DNA of 64,000 nucleotides from Gonocerus acuteangulatus (taxonomy: Eukaryota > Arthropoda > Insecta > Hemiptera > Coreidae). Below, piece by piece: positions 1 to 8,635 of the stretch. The stretch spans positions 34,142,873-34,206,872 of the forward strand of contig OX328123.1 in assembly GCA_946811695.1 (NCBI GenBank), read 5' to 3'. Every line of letters starts with the position of its first letter. Position 1 is the stretch's first letter. A program made the position numbers and the translations under genes. Below the pieces are notes generated by a model. That model worked only from the letters and a program-made list of their open reading frames with translations, was not told the DNA's origin and did no database searches.

Positions 1-128
1 TCCATATTTTTGACGTGTTGTTTTATCCTCTTTCTGAGTAACTGCGAAGACTCTCCAATAAAAACCTTGTTACAATCTGTGCAATTAATTTTATAAATAT
101 TATATTTTGTATCCCTTGGTCTTATCCG
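1..128 (-). pseudogene. Penelope-like element, GIY-YIG endonuclease fragment
   Basis: Read on the minus strand, this stretch is open to the window edge and includes NCTDCNKVFIGES followed by LLRKRIKQH. That is the pattern of the GIY-YIG endonuclease at the C-terminal end of Penelope-like retroelements: a Cys-x-x-Cys pair, a (V/I)(Y/F)IG core and a downstream Arg plus His. In the family this domain nicks target DNA for reverse transcription. No reverse transcriptase is visible at higher coordinates, where it should lie, so the copy is 5'-truncated near position 130 and then joins unrelated or inverted sequence. The C-terminal end lies outside the window. The family assignment rests on motif recognition only, over about 42 codons. 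Confidence 0.6.
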
Positions 129-174
129 AGGAAGGTTCGTCTTAATACATTTTTTTTATTACGTTATTTAGCTC

Positions 175-200
175 CTGAAGAGGCACCTAAGGTGTGAAAC
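175..200 (+). other. hammerhead-ribozyme-like motif
   Basis: The order CTGAAGA, then GCACC-TAA-GGTGT (a 5-bp stem with one G-T pair), then GAAAC matches the hammerhead core arrangement CTGATGA / stem II / GAAA with one core substitution. Penelope-like elements are known to carry such motifs in their terminal repeats, and a Penelope endonuclease fragment lies next to it on the opposite strand. Stems I and III were not convincingly folded by eye. Activity is doubtful because of the changed core base. Confidence 0.4.
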
Positions 201-234
201 ATTTAGAGCAAGAACAAATAAAATTATTTGACTT

Positions 235-1225
235 TGTTAATTCAATTTTAATTCGTTTAAAAATATCAGATCAAAAATGTATAGTCCTACAATTGTCATT
301 GTTATGGGAAATTGTTGGAGGATGAAGCTGGTGGCCCTCGCCGCCTATTTGTAGTGTGAAATTTTTATTTCCAGCCAAATTGTTGCTGTTTATATTTTTC
401 ATTCACAATTTGGATCTTGTTTAGTGCGGTCGGTATAAACATCTTCCTTAGATATGTGTGACGATGCATCTCATTTTCGGTCTCACGAAGAGATAAGGCA
501 AATGGTCCAAAGGGCAAAGGCGATGATTTTGGGGGTATTTCTTGAGCAATAAAAGGGTTAAACACACCCAACATTTGCTGGTCGATAACTGATCAATTAT
601 CACTCGATTAGTTATTCCCGTCAGGCGTATACCGGTGTCATTTCTCATCCAGTAAACTGCACGGAGTGAGGTTGAGAACGAGGCCGGTGTCTTTCTCACA
701 AAATAAGGTTTCTCTCATTCCCTACATAGTTTTCGGCCATTATTATTCCTGCAGATGTGCTAATTGAATTCAAACGCGTTGAATTGACAATTAGATTGAG
801 ATTCGCAATGACTATCAATAACTCGCAAGGCGAAACGATCTGTGTTTGTGACTTAGGTTTGTGCACACCGTGATGGTCAATTAGAGGTGGCATGTTCTCG
901 CGTCCATTTTGTGTTATTCTTTTTTTATTGTAATTTTTTATATTTGGTGAAATAGGTATAATTTTAAATAGATTAATTAAGACCATAAAGCAGAATGAAT
1001 AAAAAAGTGGATGTTTGGTGTTTTGTTACTTTTATAGGCCGACATCGTTCACAGTGCTACATACCTCATTCAGTCCTAGCCACAACCACACATACTTACA
1101 ATAAGTTAGTTATTTCTTATTTTACTATCAAAATAATCACTGGAAATAATTTATATAACAATAAAATGTTTGCTGTGTCATCTAGTATTATATATTTAAA
1201 ATTGAACAACCGTCAATTTTTGTAA
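235..1225. other. AT-rich DNA, no gene recognised
   Basis: Several short overlapping ORFs of 69-96 codons occur on both strands, none with a recognisable domain or codon bias. No terminal repeats or tRNA-like boxes were seen. Confidence 0.4.
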
Positions 1226-1227
1226 TA

Positions 1228-1310
1228 TGGGTTCTGAAACGTGAAATTCATTAGTCGGTAATTCCAGATTGCGTCATTGAGCGGGTTTCCTCTGTTTGGA
1301 GAGAGAGAGA
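1228..1310 (+). repeat. 3' fragment of hairpin-ended repeat superfamily
   Basis: The phrase order (GGTTCTGAAACG..., ATTCCAGATTGCGTCATTGA, GCGGGTTTCCTC) matches the 3' part of the repeats at 60.1-60.7 kb and 62.5-64 kb. A (GA)n run follows at 1300-1317 where the hairpin would be. Confidence 0.5.
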
Positions 1311-2033
1311 GAGAGAGCAAAGTAAAAATTTCCAATTGTAATGGAATTGTTTGAATTTTAAATGAAAAGAGGTTGAATTTTTGTAAGAAGTGGTATATTT
1401 ATGGACACAAAGATCGAAAAATAATGTTATATTTAATGTCCATGTTTGAAGTCCGTCGTATATCGAGAATACGCGCCATTTAGCAATCAATTTTCTCCTT
1501 AAATAGAGATGAGTGGCAGATTTTGTTGTATGAGAGTGCGTTTGTGTTCGTTTGCGTGTGTTTGTGAAAGGCTGAAGAGGGTGACAGGAAGGAGGGATGG
1601 TGGGGGGGGGGTAGTTTTCCCGCCCAATTAGCAGGCTTTCAGGACCGGCTCCCGGGAATAAGTGCTGCCAACCAAACCTGATCGTACCCCAAGCTGCCCT
1701 TTCACATCGAATTAACAAGGGGGCAACACTGTCACATACACACACGAGGGCCTACACAAGAACACCAGCATACAAGTACTCCGTCAGCCTTTCACACGCA
1801 GACAAGGCAGTAAGTACTCTTCAATGGACATAAGCAGCTTTTAATTCACATTGTAAGTCAATTACACGGGCTTTCTGGGCTCCTCTTGTCGACCCAATCA
1901 TGTCAACACGTTCTGTATCCTCTATACTCACGTCATCCATGCTCCTAGAAGGAACTTCCAATAATGAAGAGAAGCTTTTGTCAATCGATTACACTGTGTT
2001 TCTAACTTCATTCTATGTTTGCCCATCCTATAT
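1311..2033. other. no gene recognised
   Basis: An open frame of 164 codons lies on the minus strand at 1251-1745, but it starts inside a dispersed repeat, has no recognisable domain and is of ordinary low-complexity composition (many Thr/Ser/His). I treat it as chance. Confidence 0.35.
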
Positions 2034-2869
2034 TAAAAAGTCCCGCTCACAGGAACTGCATAACTAAGCACTGCCCTCAGAATTTGGGTAGTGTAGACTG
2101 CATTCCTGAATAATTTGCTTAAAATAACCTGTATAAAAAATATAAATAGTTAGTTCTGCTATTTTACATTTGTAATGAGCAACTCAATCAGATTACTCTA
2201 CTTATTATTTTTTTAAATAATTTCCTTGCAGAGTTTTGTGGTACTAAACTACTTAATAAATACACGAAAACTTCACATTTTCGTCTGATGCAGGAACGGA
2301 ATAGAGCACCCCTAGCTGTTGACGTGAGATATAATATCAAGACAGAGCGGCCGCTTTGCCAACGTATATTTCACTGGAAAATTCTATTCAAACATAGTAC
2401 AATGTAAACCCCCCTTCCGATGGACCGATTTAGTTCATTTTTACAACACTTCTTTCCAATTAGATAACCAGGACATATTCCGAGTTTCGTCACAATAAAA
2501 GAGAAATTATGACCGGTATGAGCAAATATATATTCTCGCTCTAGAGTAAAGCACCCTCCTAATGAGCGGATTTAGTTTATTTTTACAACGTACTTTTCAC
2601 ATTAAATGACCACAACGAATATCATGTTTCGTTGAAATATAAGAAAAACTACGACTGGCATGGTCAAATTAGTGTATTATTGATCGTATTTATGAATTAT
2701 AAGTGCATTGTATCTTATAACAAATAAAATACACACACACACACACATAAATTTTAACGGGGGTCATTTTCGGAGTCTACTATGTAGGATCGATAAAGTT
2801 TTGAAATTTTTTTCAAATATTTCGTCATGAGTGCGACCTTAATAGCTACTTTCCTTCGGAGGAAAGTGC
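2034..2869 (+). repeat. hairpin-ended dispersed repeat, copy D1
   Basis: This region is collinear with 24411-25538. Both start with AAAAAGTCC plus a CAGGA..CTGCATAACTAAGC block, contain several units with the phrase TAAACCCCCCTTCCGATGG or close variants, then a microsatellite (here (AC)n at about 2731-2748), then TTTTAACGGGGGTCATTTTC and a terminal hairpin ACTTTCC-TTCG-GAGGAAAGT. The copy has lost the CTAA that follows the hairpin in D2. No coding capacity was seen. The hairpin and the internal microsatellite suggest a non-autonomous Helitron/Helentron-like element, but this is an inference. Confidence 0.7.
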
Positions 2870-3019
2870 GATAAGTCCGACACTCTGGAACTGTGTCATC
2901 TTTTCCGCGCGGTTCCGTTCATATCCCTATTGTCATTAGGAAAGGAGTAGAAGCAGTTATTGATCTTTCGTGAAAAATATAAAATGACATCTTAAAGGGA
3001 AGGATGATTAAAATGCCAC

Positions 3020-3268
3020 TGCAGGAAACTCATTGTATAACTCCCCCCGTCTTCTCAACGTTCGCCATGGGAAACACTATTATCAATACGTTTCTCATTT
3101 TCATACCTTATTTTATTAAAATACTAATTTTACTATTAAATGCAATTAATAACAATAAGCAATTAAAATGTTAGGTAAACAGTGATAAAACCCCTTTGAA
3201 AAACGAAACTAACAATTTTGAAGTTTTAAGCACTTATTTCTCGGATTAACATCGCCCCATCGAAAATT
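3020..3268 (+). repeat. internal fragment of dispersed repeat superfamily C (left part)
   Basis: The sequence leading to ATCGCCCCATCGAA is also found near 33040 and, inverted, near 61565. The fragment is interrupted by the mariner-type MITE at 3270 and resumes at 3802 with CTAAACCTTTTTTGT, matching CAGAACCTTTTTTGT near 33064. Confidence 0.55.
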
Positions 3269-3269
3269 A

Positions 3270-3799
3270 GGGGAACTCGGGGCGGAACGGGATACCTAAT
3301 GTTAATAGATTTTTTAGAAATAGGGTATTCAATCAAAACCTATAATAAAGGCGTGAAACATTTATTTATATTGTTAGTAAACACATGTAAAATGGTTAGT
3401 AGTTAATTCTAAATAAAAACACCTTTTTTACCATTTTCAAAAAAAATCTCCATATTTCCCGTTCTGCCCCGCATACGGGGAAGAACGGGATAGGGGGTTC
3501 CTTACAAAAATTCTTAAATTAAAAAAAAATTAAAATTATAATTTTTGATGTATTTTGAAGTAAACACAGGAAACACACTATATTACTTGTCGTCCTGGCA
3601 ATATTTACAAACTAACACTTCCTCAACGTCTTCACTGTCTACAGCAGTGCATGAGATGTGAGCCGAAAAGAGTTGGGAAATCGTGTTATATGGAAGGTGA
3701 CCATTCCAAAACTTACTAAAGTCCCTACAGAGAAGGTTAACATATAATTTTCGCCTTATCCCGTTGTACCCCGCTATCCCATTCTGCCCCGGGTTCCCC
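3270..3799. mobile_element. mariner-type MITE, 530 bp, TA target duplication
   Basis: Terminal inverted repeats of about 25 bp start GGGGAACTCGGGGCGGAACG on the left and GGGGAACCCGGGGCAGAATG on the right (reverse complement), with three mismatches. TA dinucleotides flank both ends (3268-3269, 3800-3801). The interior has a further palindrome at about 3458-3489 built from the same CCCGTTCTGCCCC motif, and more partial copies before the right end. No transposase ORF. The host repeat without insertion is visible near 33040-33065, which confirms the boundaries. Tc1/mariner assignment rests on the TA target. Confidence 0.7.
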
Positions 3800-3960
3800 T
3801 ACATCTAAACCTTTTTTGTGGGGAATGGTTAGGGATGGTACCGTCTACCTTACAGGGAAGTTATACTATATAATAAAAAGCAAATCACTCCAAAAATATG
3901 GGCTTAACTCACAAACTTTTACAAAGATCAACTATTAAGTTTTTAGAAATAAGCTTCTTT

Positions 3961-3976
3961 TTTTTTTTTTTTTTTT

Positions 3977-4010
<34 letters not shown>

Positions 4011-4039
4011 GGCGCATCTACTACTAGGTCATTAGCGCC
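3961..4039 (-). mobile_element. SINE tail-only insertion
   Basis: On the minus strand this reads as a 29-nt hairpin (stem GGCGC/GCGCC, 4011-4039) followed by GTAA and a long A tract (T run at 3958-4008, with one G interruption). The flanking duplication AGCTTC plus Ts occurs at 3952-3961 and 4040-4049. No pol III head is present, so only the SINE 3' end was copied. Confidence 0.7.
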
Positions 4040-4049
4040 AGCTTCTTTT

Positions 4050-5217
4050 TGGCATGTGAAATAATTTCATATTTCACTTGATTTTTTTTTTTATGCTGGC
4101 ATCCGTATGATCGGCACTCAGCTACGGAAATGAGGACTTATATACGGCATAATTCCTCTATAATAAATACTTATAAAAAACTCCATGCACGGAATTTCAC
4201 AAATGATTTGAAAATGAATTTTACACCGAAGAAATGCATTTCAGAGATTCATTGGTTCTCCATACACCTGACGATATGATCATATTACTGACTCATACGC
4301 TCCTAATATAGTATCATAATAATAAATTATTATTGAATCAATGAATTATATAAGTTGCCGAGGTAATAGGTCCTCAATAAATCAGCGTGGAGGCTGTAGA
4401 AGAAACACCCCCGGGTGAGATTATTATTAGATTCTAGTGGTTTTTCTCCCAGCTCCATGTCGATTCTCGATGAATGATGCCATCACGAACGGCCAGAATC
4501 AGATAGTCCCAGTGGATTGGCCAGCTAGCAGAATTTATGGGACGGGAGGGGGAGTCATAACTCTCTCAACTTCACTAGTTCCCTTGATTTACTGCATCTC
4601 ATAAAGGTGAGTATATCCTCAAAGTACAATATTAACTAGTTATGGCTGATGGACATTTAGTACTTTCAACCGGGAGATAATACGAAGGCCGTAGCGGTGA
4701 AACTGCATAAGTACTGTGGTAGTACTTCGGGAAGTTAAATACATTCCAACGAAGAACTTGTACTTAAATTGCACAAGTAACAACTAGTATTTAATAGTTA
4801 TTCACGAACAAGAAATTGTTTTATTAGTTAGCAATTGAACTTTTTCTCTACTAACTACTTGTTGCAGAAAGGTATTTGTTGTCTGCTAGTAACTACAAGC
4901 TAATTATTGCACTAAAAGCATATAGTAGACTACTGAAGGTAACTAATTTAATACACAGGGCAGTTGTGAATTTTATTTTTTCTGGAGTAACTAAACGCCC
5001 GGATATATGAACGAACGAACGTTCGGAATCCTTCCTAATACCGTAATCTATATTTTTTTTAATACGACGTATATCAATACACACAAGAGAGGTTAACATA
5101 CAAGGAAATTCCAGGTGTATCAAGTAAATAAACAGTAACTGCATTCGTGAGGTAAGTAGTTCACTACCTCTGTTAAAATTTCGTTTTCTTAAATTTTACA
5201 GCAAAAGAAGAACTCTA
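4050..5217. other. no gene recognised
   Basis: AT-rich sequence with short chance ORFs only (83 codons at 4893-5144, minus strand). No terminal repeats seen. Confidence 0.35.
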
Positions 5218-5221
5218 TTAA

Positions 5222-6139
5222 CCCTGGATTGACACTGTTATTCACATCTATGGTAATGACACCGTTGGGCAAATTTTACCCCATGCTTTGAAAATTTTTA
5301 AAATAAACAAATTTCAATTTTTTCTTTTGCTTTTTTACACAACAACAATTTATAGACGAGGAACATCATGAAATAAATTCAAACAGGAATAAATCAGCAA
5401 AATATTAAGTCAAATTCACAAAATAGGAAATCCTAAAACTCTATATTGTTCATACACCAAATAATTATCCTCAAAACTATAAGACTAAACTGAAAATATT
5501 TATTACGAACAATAAACTAGAATGATCAAATGCCATAAAAAATAGGAACTTTAGGAAAATACAATTTTCTGTCCAATTGAGACTCGTTAACATTTTGGTG
5601 GTCGGTGATGACCGCGGCACATCGCCCTTCTACACACAGGAAATAGTATTTTCCTCTTCCTGTCATCCTTTGTGTCACAAAATGAACATCTCACGGGTTC
5701 GTACAAGATAACGAAAGATGTTGAAGGTCCATCAGGAGTTGATTCATCTCCAAAAACAATAAGCATCAGTGGTTTTGGAGTGTTCTCCAGTTTGGCACTA
5801 ACTGCTACCTGAGCATTCACCAGTCGGTAGCCCAAATCAAAGAGAAAATCTTTTGTGGGCAGTTTTCAGGCCATTTCGTCACTTGGAAAGCCATAACAGG
5901 AAAGTGATCGACCCGTGAAGAGTTAACAGATGAGCGAAAAATACATACGTTAACTACACCGTGGGGGAAAAATACCCCATACCCAACTCGCGGCTTTGTT
6001 TATATTAGTTTATACCAGATAATGCACTTTCGATTATTTAGAAAGAAGGAGGGGGGAGTCCCTATAATTTACAGAAATTAAGAAACACGCCATAGAACAA
6101 AGTGTGGGGTATTTTTCACCCCACGGTGTCAATCCAGGG
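5222..6139 (-). mobile_element. piggyBac-like deletion derivative A, 918 bp
   Basis: TTAA duplications at 5218-5221 and 6140-6143 flank inverted termini CCCTGGATTGACAC(T/C)GT, with 16 of 17 positions identical. Just inside the right end a second inverted repeat GTGGGGT...ACCCCAC forms a hairpin, and a related block lies at about 5958-5975. The only coding remnant is the C-terminal part of a transposase on the minus strand. Duplicated TTAA, CCC-starting termini and the cysteine-rich C-terminus are all hallmarks of the piggyBac superfamily. With most of the transposase missing, the copy is non-autonomous. Confidence 0.82.
5587..5835 (-). pseudogene. piggyBac transposase C-terminal fragment
   Basis: An 82-codon open stretch ends with a cysteine-rich segment: RCSFCDT, a basic spacer (DDRKRK), then CRRAMCRGHH and a final Cys. 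This is the arrangement of the C-terminal zinc-binding domain of piggyBac transposases, which binds the element's inner terminal repeats. The reading frame continues upstream past an in-frame stop near 5869 for about 20 more codons, so the start shown is not a true start. The catalytic DDD domain is absent. The fragment lies about 365 bp from one TIR and 300 bp from the other, as expected for an internal-deletion derivative. Transposase relics of this kind do not act on their own. Confidence 0.65.
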
Positions 6140-6143
6140 TTAA

Positions 6144-6572
6144 CTACAAGTTAGAAAAAATTTAGATGTACTAATGTTAATACTTACTAATTTGTACAAA
6201 TACTTTATTTTTTCAGTTATTACCATTAGTAGATAATTTTTATAACTACGTTTAACCTATCTCTGGCTTACATTACATTGCTGAGAAACATTTCAAACAT
6301 TAAAATAAATATTAAAAAAAAAATAAAAATACTTCTTTTTATTTTACCTCATATGCTCAAAAATCTAAAAACAAAAACAGAATAGTTTTGTGATAAATAT
6401 TTCCATTTACATAATATTTTTCCATATTATGTAGGTTGTTTCGTAAAACACAAATTATACCCCGCGAGTGGACATTTCAGTGTGGCATTTTTATTTTTAT
6501 ATCCATTAGACTTATTCCTTATTATTTAACTAAAATATATAAGAAGAGTCGTTACAAAATTTTAAATAACAC
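6144..6572. other. AT-rich DNA, nothing recognised
   Basis: Contains A/T runs and no supported feature up to the SINE pair at 6573. Confidence 0.4.
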
Positions 6573-6580
6573 CTGGAATG

Positions 6581-6777
6581 GCCAACGGCTATAGCCACGT
6601 TGAATGCACACCGGTTCCCGTAGATCACCGAAGTTAAGCAACGTCGGGCGTGGTCAGAACCTGAATGGGTGACCGACCACGTGCTGTTGGTATTATAAAA
6701 GGGTGGCAACCTGTAGACAGCCCGGCGTTATAGCCTAATTGTTGTTACGCCGTTACACAAGAAAAAAACAAAAAAAC
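6581..6777 (+). mobile_element. 5S rRNA-derived SINE
   Basis: The head starts GCCAACGGCTATAGCCACG and carries the 5S internal promoter region (ATCACCGAAGTTAAGCAACG, then GGGTGACCGACCACGTG). It lacks the last part of a normal 5S molecule and continues into AAAAGGGTGGCAACCTGTAG, the block shared with tRNA-type SINEs here, and a tail hairpin with stem GGCGT/ACGCC (6724-6751), then an A-rich tail. A variant of the flanking CTGGAATGG lies at each side (6573-6581, 6778-6786). Confidence 0.85.
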
Positions 6778-6786
6778 TTGAATGGA

Positions 6787-6994
6787 AGGTCTCCTCGTGG
6801 TCTAGTATGATAACACCAGGTATTTTCATGGAGGAATGGCGGGTTCAAGTCCCGCCAAGTACGTTGAGTACTTTACTCTACGGGCATGTCAAAGGAATTC
6901 CCTGTTCCACCATGGATGATTAGGTATGGTGGCTACCTATAGATAGTCCGACGCCGATTGCCTAGATGGAGATGCGCCGTAATAAAATAAACAA
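6787..6994 (+). mobile_element. tRNA-derived SINE (type III head)
   Basis: The head has an A-box-like CTCGTGGTCTAGTATGA and a B-box GGTTCAAGTCC in a paired GGCGGG..CCCGCC arm. The body includes GGTGGCTACCTATAGATAG, the same block as in the 5S SINE, followed by a degenerate tail hairpin (6950-6978) and GTAATAAAATAAA. CTGGAATGG at 6995-7003 duplicates 6573-6581, so this SINE and its 5S neighbour used the same target. Confidence 0.8.
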
Positions 6995-7229
6995 CTGGAA
7001 TGGGTGAATTATTATTTTCATTTCGGAATAAGCCTTCGCCCTTGCGAAAAAAAAAAAAAAAAAAAAATTAGCGTAGCCAATATTGATTGACTCATTTTTT
7101 CCAAATGTTTGGAAATATTAGAGGATTACTTTTAACAGGTAAAGAGGTTTGTTTACACTTTCTGTGCGGTCTCTCCCCCAGGAAGGAAATATCCTAGACT
7201 TTTACTTTTATGAACCATTGTCGGCTCGG

Positions 7230-8635
7230 GCAGGTAATGAAGGACTGATCCCAAACAACCACCCAAACAGTAAATAACTAGCGGAGACAATACGATCTAA
7301 AGGAAATACTCCACGCACCTCCAAAAATTCACAAAAGGGACGAGCACGCTCATCTCTCCTTACTAATTCCGTAGAAACAATACCGGAAGACGTTTCAACG
7401 ACAGAAACAGTTTCTGACACAGAGATGCCGCCTAATAAATCTCCCTCTCCACAACATGTTAAATCAGATAACAAATCGCCATTCTTCACTCGTAACAAAT
7501 TCTCAATCTTGCAAAATTTAGATCCAGAAGGTCCACCAGCTCCAAAGATTGCTCGACCTCCTCCAATTTTCATAAAAAATTAAAAAAACTTTGAGGCTCT
7601 TTGTTCAGAGTTAAAAAATACTCTCGGCGGAAAACCGTTCACTTGTGTGAACAGATTGGACGAAACAAAAATATTGGCGAACGATTCCGACTCCTTTCGA
7701 GCTATCATCAAATATCTGGATAAATCGAAAGCACAGTACCACACGTACCAGCTAAAAGACCAGCGAGCCCTGAGAGTGGTTATTCGCGGCCTTCACCATT
7801 CTACACCCGTAGATGTTATCAAGGATGAGCTGTAGATGTTATCAACGATGGTTTCACCGCGAGACAGGTCATCAATGTCGTCCAAAGCCGGAGGGGACCC
7901 GATGGAGTAGTAAAAGTTCCTCTTCCTTTGTTCTTCGTCGATCTCGAGTGAAACAAAAACGTAGAAAAGGTCTACGAAATTCAGACACTTTTTTACACTC
8001 GGGTTAGAATAGAAAAACCTTATCCCCGCAAAGATCTCATCCAATGCAAATCATGCCAATCGTATGGACATACGAAAAACTTTTGCAGATATGCCCCGAA
8101 ATGTGTCAAATGCGGAGAAGGACACAGGAGCGAAAACTGCAATAAAAGCTGATCTTCCCCAGCTGTGTGCGCACTGTGCCATTTAAACCACCCAGCTAAC
8201 TACAAGGGATGTGAGACATATAAACAGCTGAAGAAGAAGCTGAACCCATCAAGAGGACACCCTGGAAAACAACTTGAACACCAGCCTCCACCACAAGAAA
8301 CGCTTCCATCCCGATATGTGGACAGAGATACCTCCTACGCGAGAGCAACAGGAGGGCCCAAAGAAGACGAAACAACACATCCACGCCAAAGTCTTGTCAC
8401 TCATTCTTCCTTACCCAGCGATCATGCATCGCTAACTCCTCCGAAACACCCACTTACTGATGTGCCACCACCCACATTACGTAATCCCATCCCTCACATA
8501 CCACAACCACCCTCTTCCACTGATCTCACATCGATACTAAATTCTTTCATTTCCGAATTCCGATCCATTATAACTCCACTAGTAACCCTGTTGAACACAA
8601 TAATTACAACACTTGTCCCAATCCTATCAAAATGA
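7230..8635 (+). pseudogene. LINE ORF1 (gag-like nucleic-acid-binding protein), decayed
   Basis: In the family this protein coats LINE RNA and acts as a chaperone in the particle. The readable frame has an N-terminal Pro/Ser-rich part, then a PRE_C2HC-type region including VVIRGLHHSTPVDVIKDEL, then PLPLFFVDLE. Three zinc knuckles follow: CKSCQSYGHTKNFC, CVKCGEGHRSENC and CALCHLNHPANYKGC. A Pro-rich tail ends in a hydrophobic segment. Damage: in-frame stops near 7270 and at 7581, 7833, 7949 and 8150, and one frameshift between 7833 and 7842. The last frame ends TGA 8633-8635, overlapping the ORF2 ATG. The true start is not identifiable. It is a pseudogene, and the zinc knuckles are the surest part. 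Confidence 0.85.

Noticed and set aside
1251..1745. 164-codon ORF on the minus strand as a host gene
   Set aside because: No domain, no codon bias, and it overlaps a dispersed-repeat fragment. Consistent with chance.
7208..7573. 121-codon ORF on the minus strand
   Set aside because: It is the antisense shadow of the LINE ORF1 N-terminal region.
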